Under the pieces are notes generated by a model. That model worked only from the letters and a program-made list of their open reading frames with translations, was not told where the DNA came from and searched no databases. The position numbers were made by a program, and so were the translations under genes. Shown piece by piece: positions 15,723 to 23,831 of a stretch of 64,000 nt of DNA (the first letter of the stretch is position 1; each line of letters opens with the position of its first letter). The stretch comes from Pseudochrobactrum asaccharolyticum (lineage in GTDB: Bacteria > Pseudomonadota > Alphaproteobacteria > Rhizobiales > Rhizobiaceae): assembly GCF_003314995.1 (NCBI RefSeq), contig NZ_QNRH01000007.1, positions 62,001 to 126,000 of the forward strand. Direction: 5' to 3'.

Positions 15723-17366
15723 TTAATTTGTGACAGGTCTGCGCCACATTGCTCGGCGGAAACGGCTGGCCACAAAAGCGGTATCAGTCAGACAAGCATT
15801 GCCCGCAGGATTTGCACCGGTAACGTGGAAATCACTGAAAGCGGCTGATTGGTTGACGAAAATATTTCCTGTCAGATTGACGGACAGATTCACACCACCA
15901 CGCGCAAAGGCGATGGCAGCTTGCTGAATACGGGTTTCATCCGTGTCATAGAGTGCTGCGGTGATCGCACCTTTACGACGAGCCAGAGCGGATGCGGTTG
16001 TAATCGCGCTGGTGACATCCTTTGCGGAAATGACGAAAATGACCGGACCGAACCACTCATCCTCGGTCACCTTGTCGCTCTCCTGCATGGCAAGGATCAA
16101 AGGTGTGGCACTGCGCGCTGCGGGCAAGGACGCAGAATCGCGAATGATGCGGCCAAGTTTGCGAGCAGTCTGCACACGCTCGAGCGTTGCCGGATTGGCA
16201 ATCGCACCGCAAATTCCTGCTGCACGGTCAGGGTCGGCGAGCAGGCGATCAATCGCATCGCTCAGTCCCTGTGCCACTTGCTCAAAGCTTTTGTGACCTT
16301 CATCAGTTTCGATACCGTCTGCGGGAATGTAAACATTCTGCGGTGAGGTGCACATCTGGCCGGAATAGAGCGCAAAGGAAAAAGCCAGATTATCGGTCAT
16401 GGCTTTGAAATTATCGGTTGCGGCAATGGTAACCGTATTTACACCCGCTTCTTCGGTAAAGAGCTGTGCCTGACGGGCATGATCGCGCAACCAGCCGCCA
16501 AAGGCGCTGGAACCGGTATAATCGATGAGGCGGATATCATTATGAACTGCGAGTTTATCGGCAATCGGTGTCTCTGCACTGTCAACGGCCAGCAAAATTG
16601 CATTTACCGGCAGATCAGCTTCCGCAAAAACCTCACGGAGGACTCTGACCGCAATGGCTAAGGGCAGGACAGCTGCGGGATGCGGTTTGACAATGACCGG
16701 ATTACCCGTGGCAAGACTGGCAAAAATCCCCGGAAATGAATTCCATGTCGGGAAAGTATTGCAGCCGATAGCCAGTGCAATACCTTCCGGTACCAGAGTC
16801 CAGTGTTTTTCGATCCGTAATGCCGGATTTTTGCCCTGTGGTTTTTCCCACAATGCATCGGCCGGAAACCGGTTCATCTCTTCCCATGCCATCGCTACCG
16901 CTTCCAAGGCGCGATCCTGCGCATGAGGACCACCGGCCTGAAAAGCCATGGCAAAAGCCTGACCTGTGGTATGCATGACAGCATTGCCCATCAGGAAACT
17001 GTCGCGGTTGAGGCGCGCTAAGGCTTCAAGCAAAGCACCGATACGGGCTTTTGCATCAGTTTGGGCAAATGCATCGGCAGCAGCATTGGCTGCATCCATC
17101 AGCTGTTCAACAGTTGCGGCGGGATAAGTGATTCCCAAAGCTGTGCCATAAGGGGAAATCTCAGCGCCGGAACGTGTACTTTCAGGATGATCTGCAAGTA
17201 AAAATGGTTTGTTCAGCAGGCTTTCATAGGCGTTGAGCCCGTCTTGTTTCGCGGTCTCGCCATAGATTTTGCCTGAAGGGATTTCAGGATAGGGCGTCCA
17301 GAATTCACGCTTATGCAGCGCTGCCAGAGCAGCCTCAAGCACTGGAAAATGGCGGTCCCAAAACAT
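15723..17366 (-). CDS. paaN: Phenylacetate degradation protein PaaN (aldehyde dehydrogenase-like)
   Basis: A 547-residue protein of the PaaN type made only of an aldehyde-dehydrogenase fold, without the MaoC-like domain found in PaaZ. Visible motifs are ALAIGCNTFPTWNSFPGIFASLATGNPVIVKPHP (NAD region), the catalytic Glu in FTEEAGVNT and the catalytic Cys in SGQMCTSPQN. Proteins of this type accompany many alpha- and betaproteobacterial paa clusters, and their exact reaction is unclear where a full PaaZ also exists, as here. It is the first gene of the paaN-liv-fadB operon and diverges from paaG across a GACCG-N2-CGGTC operator. Confidence 0.85.
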   Translation of the reverse strand: MFWDRHFPVLEAALAALHKREFWTPYPEIPSGKIYGETAKQDGLNAYESLLNKPFLLADHPESTRSGAEISPYGTALGITYPAATVEQLMDAANAAADAFAQTDAKARIGALLEALARLNRDSFLMGNAVMHTTGQAFAMAFQAGGPHAQDRALEAVAMAWEEMNRFPADALWEKPQGKNPALRIEKHWTLVPEGIALAIGCNTFPTWNSFPGIFASLATGNPVIVKPHPAAVLPLAIAVRVLREVFAEADLPVNAILLAVDSAETPIADKLAVHNDIRLIDYTGSSAFGGWLRDHARQAQLFTEEAGVNTVTIAATDNFKAMTDNLAFSFALYSGQMCTSPQNVYIPADGIETDEGHKSFEQVAQGLSDAIDRLLADPDRAAGICGAIANPATLERVQTARKLGRIIRDSASLPAARSATPLILAMQESDKVTEDEWFGPVIFVISAKDVTSAITTASALARRKGAITAALYDTDETRIQQAAIAFARGGVNLSVNLTGNIFVNQSAAFSDFHVTGANPAGNACLTDTAFVASRFRRAMWRRPVTN

Positions 17367-17404
17367 CGTGATCTCATCCCTCGTTATTGCTGGATATTAT
17401 TATT

Positions 17405-17416
17405 GACCGTCCGGTC
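17405..17416. promoter_or_regulatory. Likely PaaR (TetR) operator, GACCG-TC-CGGTC
   Basis: This inverted repeat with perfect 5-bp arms lies in the ~110-bp divergent region between paaN and paaG, and a near-palindrome extends to 17419. A second copy with one arm mismatch is at 29006-29017, at the paaJABCD promoter. A TetR regulator gene is in the cluster. PaaR-type operators with GACCG-like arms are known from other Proteobacteria; binding here is inferred. Confidence 0.6.
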
Positions 17417-17475
17417 GGTTTATGCAACAAAAAAAGAGAGAGCTCCGAAAATATGCCGGAGCAGGGAGTGAAAAT

Positions 17476-18264
17476 ATGTCGGATACGGTTCTGGTGGATC
17501 TGGCTGATGGCGTTCTGTCTTTGACATTGAACCGCCCTGAAAAGCTGAATTCATTTAACGAGGAAATGCATATTGCTTTGCGTGCAGCCATTCAGCGCGC
17601 GCATGATGATAATGCTGTACGGGCGGTGTTTTTAACGGGGAGTGGCCGCGGTTTTTGCGCTGGTCAGGATCTTGGTGACCGTGATCCGCGCAAGGGTGGC
17701 GCGGCACCTGACCTGGGAAAAACCCTAGAGACTTTTTATAATCCGACTCTGCGTCTGATCCGCTCATTGGATAAGCCGGTTATTTGCGCGGTCAATGGTG
17801 TTGCAGCCGGTGCGGGTGCGAATATTGCTATCGCATGCGATATTGTTTTTGCAGCAAAATCGGCCCGTTTTATTCAGGCATTTTCAAAAATCGGATTGAT
17901 TCCCGATGCCGGTGGTACATTCAATCTGAGCCGTATTCTGGGTGAGCCGCGTGCCAAGGCACTGACCATGCTGGCGGAACCTTTATCCGCGCAGGATGCG
18001 ATGGATTGGGGACTGATCTGGAAGGCTGTCGATGACGAGGTTTTGCAGGCTGAGGCAATGGCAGCAGCACGTAAACTGGCATCAGGTGCAACATTCGGAC
18101 TTGGTCTGACCAAGCGCCTTATTCAGGAAGCGGCAACCAATACACTTGATCAGCAGCTTGATGCGGAGCGGGATGCACAGCAACAAGCAGGCAAGAGCGC
18201 TGATTATGCGGAGGGCGTGACCGCTTTTCTTGAAAAGCGTCAGGCGGAGTTTAAAGGCCGATGA
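17476..18264 (+). CDS. paaG: PaaG: 1,2-epoxyphenylacetyl-CoA isomerase (crotonase family)
   Basis: PaaG converts ring-1,2-epoxyphenylacetyl-CoA to the seven-membered oxepin-CoA. The 262-residue length equals that of E. coli PaaG. Motifs are the N-terminal LSLTLNRPEKLNSFNEEMH, oxyanion-hole GRGFCAGQDLGDRD and VNGVAAGAGANIAIACD, and the catalytic-region FIQAFSKIGLIPDAGGTFNLSR. The PaaG-type Asp is in IPDAGG. The ATG at 17476 follows GGGAGTGA; a longer in-frame reading from 17422 would run into the operator region. It overlaps paaI by 4 bp (ATGA) and leads the paaGIK operon. Confidence 0.94.
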   Translation: MSDTVLVDLADGVLSLTLNRPEKLNSFNEEMHIALRAAIQRAHDDNAVRAVFLTGSGRGFCAGQDLGDRDPRKGGAAPDLGKTLETFYNPTLRLIRSLDKPVICAVNGVAAGAGANIAIACDIVFAAKSARFIQAFSKIGLIPDAGGTFNLSRILGEPRAKALTMLAEPLSAQDAMDWGLIWKAVDDEVLQAEAMAAARKLASGATFGLGLTKRLIQEAATNTLDQQLDAERDAQQQAGKSADYAEGVTAFLEKRQAEFKGR

Positions 18265-18704
18265 AAAGTGCTGCAGAGATGACGCCGCAGGAGCTGGCTG
18301 AAGCTTCTGCCAAGGCGATGTGGGACGGAGATCATGCCAGTCAGAAGCTTGGCATGAAGCTGGAGCATGTCGCGCCCGGCGAAGCTAGATTGTCGATGAC
18401 GATTGCGGATTTTATGGCCAACGGACATGGCAATTGCCACGGTGGCTATATTTTCACACTGGTGGACAGTGCGTTTGCTTTTGCTTGCAACAGCTACAAT
18501 CAGCTGACTGTCGCACAGCAATGCTCGGTGAGTTATATCAATCCGGGCAAGATCGGTGACCGGTTGACGGCACATGCCCGTGAGGTGTCCCGCCGCGGGC
18601 GCTCCGGTATTTACGATATTCGTGTCGTCAATCAGGACAATGACCATATTGCAGAATTTCGCGGCCTGTCGCGCAGCGTCAAGGGAACGCATGTGCCGGA
18701 CTGA
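18261..18704 (+). CDS. paaI: PaaI: hydroxyphenylacetyl-CoA/acyl-CoA thioesterase
   Basis: A 147-residue hotdog-fold thioesterase with the PaaI signature NGHGNCHGGYIFTLVDSAFAFACNSY. The Asp of VDSAF is the catalytic residue and HGG forms the active-site turn. PaaI is a housekeeping enzyme that frees CoA from dead-end thioesters in phenylacetate breakdown. It starts inside the paaG stop codon (ATGA), so the two are translationally coupled. Confidence 0.94.
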   Translation: MKSAAEMTPQELAEASAKAMWDGDHASQKLGMKLEHVAPGEARLSMTIADFMANGHGNCHGGYIFTLVDSAFAFACNSYNQLTVAQQCSVSYINPGKIGDRLTAHAREVSRRGRSGIYDIRVVNQDNDHIAEFRGLSRSVKGTHVPD

Positions 18705-18734
18705 TTTGCCGTAAATAAGACCAGGGAGGTTCCT

Positions 18735-20045
18735 ATGAAAGCGCTGCCACCGGATCCAAAGATCCTCGATCCGATTGAAACTGCCTCGCGCGATGAAATT
18801 GAAGCGCTGCAGTTCCATCGCATGAAGCGTTCGTTAAAGCATTGCTACGAAAACTCACCTTTTTATCGCAAACGCTTTATTGAAGCGGATGTTCATCCTG
18901 AAGAGCTGAAAACACTGGCGGATATCGCTAAGTTCCCTTTCACCTATAAACAGGATCTGCGCGATACCTATCCGTTCGGTATGTTTGCCGTGCCGCAGAA
19001 TAAGGTCGTGCGTATTCACGGTTCTTCCGGTACTACCGGCAAACCCACTGTTGTCGGCTATTCCCAGTCTGATATTGATAACTGGGCCAATCTAATCGCG
19101 CGCTCGATCCGTGCTGCGGGCGGCCGCTCCGGTGATATGCTGCACAATGCCTATGGCTACGGGCTGTTCACAGGTGGTATTGGTGCGCATTACGGTGCCG
19201 AACGTCTGGGCTGTACGGTTATTCCGATGTCCGGCGGTCAGACGGAACGTCAGGTGACGCTGATTAATGACTTCCGCCCGCGCATTATCACGGTAACACC
19301 GAGCTATATGCTTTCCATTCTTGATGAGTTCCGCAGGCAGGGTCTTGATCCGCGTAAAAGCTCATTGGAGATCGGTATTTTCGGCGCGGAACCATGGACA
19401 AATTCCATGCGCGAAGAGATTGAAGATGCCTTTGATATGCATGCTGTTGATATTTACGGCCTGTCTGAAGTGATGGGGCCGGGTGTGGCGATGGAATGTG
19501 TTGAGACCAAAGACGGTCTGCATGTATGGGAAGATCATTTTTATCCGGAAATCATTGATCCGGTGACTTGTGAAGTGCTGCCGGACGGTCAGATGGGTGA
19601 GCTGGTCTTCACCACCCTGACCAAAGAAGCGCTGCCGATGGTACGTTATCGTACGCGCGATCTGACCCGCATCCTCCCGGGCACTGCGCGTTCCATGCGT
19701 CGTATTGAGAAAATTACCGGCCGCAGTGATGATATGATTATCCTGCGCGGGGTTAATGTTTTTCCGACGCAGATTGAAGAGCAGGTTCTGAAATGCGCTG
19801 GTCTTGCACCGCACTTCCAGATTCAGCTAACCCGCACCGGCCGTATGGATTGTATGACTGTGCATGTTGAATGTACACCGGACATGACAGATGATGCTGC
19901 ACGCGCGAAATCTTCCCGCGAGTTGTCGCATCATATTAAGAGCATTGTCGGCGTTTCGGCTCAGGTTGTCATCAAAGATCCGAATTCGATGGTGCGTTCT
20001 GAAGGAAAAGCCAAGAGGGTTGTCGACGACCGCCCTGTTGAGTAA
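18735..20045 (+). CDS. paaK: PaaK: phenylacetate-CoA ligase
   Basis: PaaK activates phenylacetate with ATP and CoA, the first step of the pathway. At 436 residues it has the usual length. Visible motifs are the AMP-binding loop HGSSGTTGKPTVVGYS (about 95-110), YGYGLFTGGIG, the central EIGIFGAEPW, DIYGLSEVMGPGVAMEC, and the C-terminal hinge TGRSDDMIILRGVNVFPTQIEE. A GGGAGG ribosome-binding site precedes it. It is the last gene of paaGIK and is followed by a strong terminator. Confidence 0.96.
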   Translation: MKALPPDPKILDPIETASRDEIEALQFHRMKRSLKHCYENSPFYRKRFIEADVHPEELKTLADIAKFPFTYKQDLRDTYPFGMFAVPQNKVVRIHGSSGTTGKPTVVGYSQSDIDNWANLIARSIRAAGGRSGDMLHNAYGYGLFTGGIGAHYGAERLGCTVIPMSGGQTERQVTLINDFRPRIITVTPSYMLSILDEFRRQGLDPRKSSLEIGIFGAEPWTNSMREEIEDAFDMHAVDIYGLSEVMGPGVAMECVETKDGLHVWEDHFYPEIIDPVTCEVLPDGQMGELVFTTLTKEALPMVRYRTRDLTRILPGTARSMRRIEKITGRSDDMIILRGVNVFPTQIEEQVLKCAGLAPHFQIQLTRTGRMDCMTVHVECTPDMTDDAARAKSSRELSHHIKSIVGVSAQVVIKDPNSMVRSEGKAKRVVDDRPVE

Positions 20046-20088
20046 GTGTTGTGTACACTGTGACACTATTTAAAAAGTGATTTTCATA

Positions 20089-20113
20089 TCAGGGGGCTTT
20101 AACTGCCCCCTGA
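20089..20113 (+). terminator. Terminator of paaGIK
   Basis: A perfect 9-bp stem TCAGGGGGC / GCCCCCTGA with a 7-base loop is followed by TCTTTTG, 43 bp after the paaK stop. Confidence 0.85.
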
Positions 20114-20158
20114 TCTTTTGCCGGTGGGGCATGATTTATACGATAATAAGGGGGCACT

Positions 20159-20758
20159 ATGTCTCGAACCAGAGCCACTGATTTTGAAGAGAAACAACGC
20201 GGTTTGCTGATCAGCGCTGCAGAAGTTTTTGCCGATTTGGGTATGGAAAAAGCATCAATGTCATTGATAGCCAATCATGCTAAAGTGTCGAAATCCCTGC
20301 TTTATCATTATTATCCGAGCAAAGATGAGTTGATTTTCGCGATTATCACCACGCATCTGGAAGACCTGGTTGCGGCGATTGAAGAAGCAGATGATGAGGC
20401 GCTTGATCCGCGCAAACGTCTGCGCCAGTTGGTTGGTACCGTGCTTGAATGTTATAAAGGTGCTGATAACCAGCATAAGGTTCAGCTGAATGCCGCATGG
20501 GCACTGCCTGAAGAGCAGCGCAATCAGATTTATGCGATTGAAAGACGGATTGTGAAGCGGTTTTCGCGGGTGCTGCGCGAGATTAATCCGGAGCTGGATA
20601 ATGCGGAGCGGCCGCTGCTGACCCCTGTGACCATGTCACTGTTTGGCATGATCAACTGGGTCTATATGTGGTTTAAAGACGGTGGCAAAATTACCCGTGA
20701 AGATTATGCCGATGTGGCCACGACGTTGATCCTCGAAGGGATCAAAGCTGTTCGTTAA
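20159..20758 (+). CDS. paaR: TetR-family regulator, PaaR-like
   Basis: A 199-residue TetR protein. The N-terminal HTH is at about 18-60 (ISAAEVFADLGMEKASMSLIANHAKVSKSLLYHYYPSKDELIFAII) and is followed by a helical ligand-binding domain of the TetR_C type. PaaR-type TetR repressors respond to phenylacetyl-CoA and control paa genes in several bacteria. Its place between paaK and paaZ, and the GACCG-N2-CGGTC sites in front of paaG/paaN and paaJ, support that role. No clear copy of the site precedes paaR itself, so autoregulation is not evident. It converges on the paaZ operon and ends within the remnant of paaY. Confidence 0.85.
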   Translation: MSRTRATDFEEKQRGLLISAAEVFADLGMEKASMSLIANHAKVSKSLLYHYYPSKDELIFAIITTHLEDLVAAIEEADDEALDPRKRLRQLVGTVLECYKGADNQHKVQLNAAWALPEEQRNQIYAIERRIVKRFSRVLREINPELDNAERPLLTPVTMSLFGMINWVYMWFKDGGKITREDYADVATTLILEGIKAVR

Positions 20759-20949
20759 AGCTGTTTCGCTCCGGCGGAAGCGGCCGATATTTTATAATAA
20801 ATACTGAAATCACCGCGCAGAGCACATACGGGTCCGACATAGGCTGCCGGGCCGCTATGAACATCCCCGATCACAACTGCCTCCGCATGAACGAAGGCAG
20901 CAGGATCAATCACGAAGATAATACCGTCTCAGGCGTAAACGTGGCTCAT
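20755..20949 (-). pseudogene. paaY: Decayed 5' remnant of paaY (gamma-carbonic-anhydrase-like thioesterase)
   Basis: On the minus strand an ATG at 20949 overlaps the paaZ stop (ATGA), as in an intact paaZ-paaY operon. Read in one frame, it gives MSHVYA, a TGA stop at codon 7, then DGIIFVIDPAAFVHAEAVV and IGDVHSGPAAYVGPVCALRGDF. This is the N-terminus of the PaaY / gamma-class carbonic anhydrase left-handed beta-helix family (pattern DG..PVIDP..FVH.EAVLIGDV..G...YVGP.ASLRGDF). After codon 48 (about position 20806) the similarity stops and unrelated sequence runs to a TAA at 20755. About three quarters of the gene is missing. PaaY removes CoA from dead-end ring products, so its loss would leave PaaI as the only such thioesterase here. 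Confidence 0.8.
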
Positions 20950-23018
20950 TGAGCCGCTTCAGGCAGCGGCCATGATTTTGCAACCATGGTCAGCACATCA
21001 TATTGTGCAACTACGTCACCGCGCTGGTTGGTGACACAGCAATCCCAACGCACTTCACCATGCTGTGCATTGAGGCGCGGATTAATTTCCTTACAGGTCA
21101 GGCGCACCTGCAATGTATCGCCGAAATAGACCGGCACGAGGAAACGCAGATTATCCACGCCGTAATTGGCCAGAACCGGCCCTGCATCCGGATGAACAAA
21201 GAGACCTGCCGCAAAACTTGCAATCAGATAGCCATGAGCTACACGATCATCAAAGAACGGATTGGCTTTAGCAGCTTCACTGTCCATATGGGCGTAGAAG
21301 GTATCGCCGGTGAAATGGGCAAAATGCTCTACATCTTCCAGAGTGATGGTGCGCTTGTCAGTAATCAGCTGATCACCGATTTTAAGTTCTGCCAGCGATT
21401 TACGGAACGGATGCTCGTCCTGTTTTGCCGGTGCACCTTCAATCCAGCGGCCGGTGACAGCGGAAAGCAGGGTCGGCGAACCCTGAACGGCTGTACGTTG
21501 CATGAAATGTTTGACGCCACGAATACCGCCCATTTCCTCGCCGCCGCCTGCGCGACCCGGGCCGCCATGGATCAGACCGGCCAGAGGGGAGCCGTGGCCG
21601 GTTGAGGTCTTGGCGGTCTCACGGTTGCCGATCAGCACACGGCCATGCCATGGCGCAACGCCCAGCACAGTTTTCTCAGCGGTTGCCGGATCATTGGTAA
21701 AGACCGAGGAGACCAGCGAACCTTTGCCTTTGCGGGCAAGTGCAATGGCCTCATCCAGATCATCATAGGCCATAACAGTTGATACAGGGCCGAAAGCCTC
21801 TACATCATGAATGGCTTCGGCCTCAAAAGGCTTGTCTGCATAAAGCAGAACCGGATTGAGGAATGCACCTTTTTCCGCATCGCCGGAGGCAATATTGATC
21901 ACATCCGGATCACCGGCAACGATTTCAGCACCTTTCTGCAAGGTGCGGATACGGTCGCGGACTTCCACGCGCTGATCAAGGCTCGCCAAAGCGCCCATAC
22001 GGACAGCCTCATCCTGAGGCAAACCGACGGCAGTTTTACCCAGACGTTCGCGCAGGGCAGCGATCAGGGCATCCGTTTGGGAGCGGGGAGCAATCACACG
22101 GCGGATGGCTGTGCATTTCTGACCCGCCTTGGAGGTCATTTCGCGGCAGACTTCTTTGACAAACAGGTCAAATTCTTCGGTGCCTGCTTTGGCATCAGGG
22201 CCAAGGATCGCCGCATTGAGACTATCTGCTTCCATTGTGAAGCGAACTGAATTGGCAACAATAGCAGAATGGTTTTTCAACATGCGGCCGGTGCTGGCTG
22301 AGCCGGTGAAAGTTACCACGTCCTGCTCTGTGACATGGTCAAGCAGATCGCCGACCGAGCCGCAGATCAGCTGTAATGCACCTTCGGGCAGAATACCGGT
22401 TTCGATGATACGGCGTACCATCAGTTCAGTAAGATAAGCGGTCTGGCTGGCAGGTTTGACAAGGCAAGGCACACCGGCAATCAGTGTCGGTGCGATTTTT
22501 TCCAGCATACCCCAGATCGGAAAGTTGTAGGCATTGATATGCACTGCAACGCCTTCCATAGGGGTGAGGATATGCTGACCGATAAAGCTGCCGTCACGGG
22601 AGAGCTGCTCAATGTCACCCTCAGCCAGAACGCGGGCGTTTGGCAATTCACGCCGTCCTTTGGACGAATAAGCGAGCATAGTGCCGATGCCGCCTTCAAT
22701 ATCGACCCAGCCGTCACTGCGGGTGGCGCCGGTACGCAGGCTTTCCGTGTAGAATTCTTCTTTCTGTGCCATCAGCGCCAGACCCAGCTCTTTTAAAAGT
22801 TGGGCACGCTCATGAAAGGTCATATTCCGCAGTTTCGGACCAGCAACTTTGCGGCCATAATCCAGCGTATCAGCGAAATTCACGCCTGTTGAATCAATAA
22901 GCGCTACCGGTTCACCGGTGGCTGCATCCAAAAGTGTCTGTCCTTGTTTGGTGCCGGTGACCCAGCTTCCGTAGACATAGCTTTCAAGGCGGCGTGGTTG
23001 AACAGCCGTATGGCTCAT
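20946..23018 (-). CDS. paaZ: PaaZ: oxepin-CoA hydrolase / 3-oxo-5,6-dehydrosuberyl-CoA semialdehyde dehydrogenase
   Basis: A bifunctional ring-opening enzyme of 690 residues (E. coli 681). The N-terminal aldehyde dehydrogenase domain (about 1-520) has the catalytic Glu in FTMEADSLN and the catalytic Cys in AGQKCTAIRR. The C-terminal MaoC-like hydratase domain (about 535-690) has FTGDTFYAHMD and FDDRVAHGYLIAS, with the Asp and His expected for oxepin-CoA hydrolysis. I chose the ATG at 23018, preceded by GGAAGG; the in-frame ATG at 23033 lies upstream of that site. It follows the PaaA-like gene by 49 bp and once overlapped paaY (now a remnant). Confidence 0.95.
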   Translation of the reverse strand: MSHTAVQPRRLESYVYGSWVTGTKQGQTLLDAATGEPVALIDSTGVNFADTLDYGRKVAGPKLRNMTFHERAQLLKELGLALMAQKEEFYTESLRTGATRSDGWVDIEGGIGTMLAYSSKGRRELPNARVLAEGDIEQLSRDGSFIGQHILTPMEGVAVHINAYNFPIWGMLEKIAPTLIAGVPCLVKPASQTAYLTELMVRRIIETGILPEGALQLICGSVGDLLDHVTEQDVVTFTGSASTGRMLKNHSAIVANSVRFTMEADSLNAAILGPDAKAGTEEFDLFVKEVCREMTSKAGQKCTAIRRVIAPRSQTDALIAALRERLGKTAVGLPQDEAVRMGALASLDQRVEVRDRIRTLQKGAEIVAGDPDVINIASGDAEKGAFLNPVLLYADKPFEAEAIHDVEAFGPVSTVMAYDDLDEAIALARKGKGSLVSSVFTNDPATAEKTVLGVAPWHGRVLIGNRETAKTSTGHGSPLAGLIHGGPGRAGGGEEMGGIRGVKHFMQRTAVQGSPTLLSAVTGRWIEGAPAKQDEHPFRKSLAELKIGDQLITDKRTITLEDVEHFAHFTGDTFYAHMDSEAAKANPFFDDRVAHGYLIASFAAGLFVHPDAGPVLANYGVDNLRFLVPVYFGDTLQVRLTCKEINPRLNAQHGEVRWDCCVTNQRGDVVAQYDVLTMVAKSWPLPEAAQ

Positions 23019-23067
23019 TGCATATCCTTCCAAATTCTTTATCGGGGGCGCTGTCTGAGCGCTGCTG

Positions 23068-23820
23068 TCAAAGACCGAGCGGGGTCAAAATTGCGCTGCA
23101 TTCACTCCGCCAGCGGCTGAGCAGGGCGCTATTGGGGCTATGGCGCAATCCAAAACGCGCCAGAATTTCAAAACGACCGGATTGCGGATCGCCAAAACCG
23201 GCGGCAACACGCGGGCGCCAATAAGCGATACTGGCTGCGGCTTCTTCCCGGTCTGCATCGGTGCGGACAATGCTTGTCAGACCTTCTAGCCCAAGCTGCA
23301 TATGGCGGGTTTCGCGCGGTGCAATCTCACGGAAGACCTCGGCCAGCGGGGCGTAGGAAATGCGGGTAAACTCGGTCATCAAAACGCCGGTTGCCAAACC
23401 CTGCAGGACATTCATCACCACGGCATCTGTCCAGCTGATAATCGGGTAGTGAAACACCGAAACCCGCATATCACCCTCTTTACGGGTGGTGCCGAGATCG
23501 CTGTCGCGCGGTACACGGGCTGCCCAGTCATATTGGGTCTGATAGCGGCGTTTATCGGTGCCGAAATCACCCATGATATTGAGAACACGCTCGGCATGAT
23601 CCGCTTTTTCCAGCGTGATACGGCTGGCGGCAATGCGCTCTTTAATAGCGGGCGCAAAATTGATCGAGGATGCAAAACCTGCAGAAGCTGCCAGTTCGCT
23701 GTCGACAAAGCTCGACATCATCCGCATCAGTTCGCCGCGATAGCGCGCAGGCACATTGTTCGGAGCGGAGAGAACGCCGCCTTTTGCCAGATAGTCTTCA
23801 ATATTCATTGTATCAGACAT
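23068..23820 (-). CDS. Extra PaaA/PaaC-like ferritin-fold protein (phenylacetate catabolism family)
   Basis: A 250-residue protein of the Paa ferritin-like family, clearly related to PaaA but about 80 residues shorter. Compared with PaaA in this window, the first iron-ligand Glu is kept (DSELAASAG aligned to HSEIVGQLP). The ExxH of PaaA (DEAGH) is replaced by EKADH, so the Glu ligand becomes Lys while the His remains. The later ExxH is kept (RETRHMQLG aligned to EESFHQRQG). A complete diiron site therefore looks doubtful. It sits between paaE and paaZ with gaps of 11 and 49 bp, so it is co-transcribed with the epoxidase genes. It could be an accessory or scaffold subunit, as PaaC is for PaaA, or a separate oxygenase. 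Its function is unknown. Confidence 0.8.
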   Translation of the reverse strand: MSDTMNIEDYLAKGGVLSAPNNVPARYRGELMRMMSSFVDSELAASAGFASSINFAPAIKERIAASRITLEKADHAERVLNIMGDFGTDKRRYQTQYDWAARVPRDSDLGTTRKEGDMRVSVFHYPIISWTDAVVMNVLQGLATGVLMTEFTRISYAPLAEVFREIAPRETRHMQLGLEGLTSIVRTDADREEAAASIAYWRPRVAAGFGDPQSGRFEILARFGLRHSPNSALLSRWRSECSAILTPLGL

Positions 23821-23831
23821 GGCAGTTCCTC

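Noticed and set aside
18240-18818. 192-codon ORF antisense to paaI and the start of paaK
   Set aside because: A shadow of two well-conserved genes; no family features.
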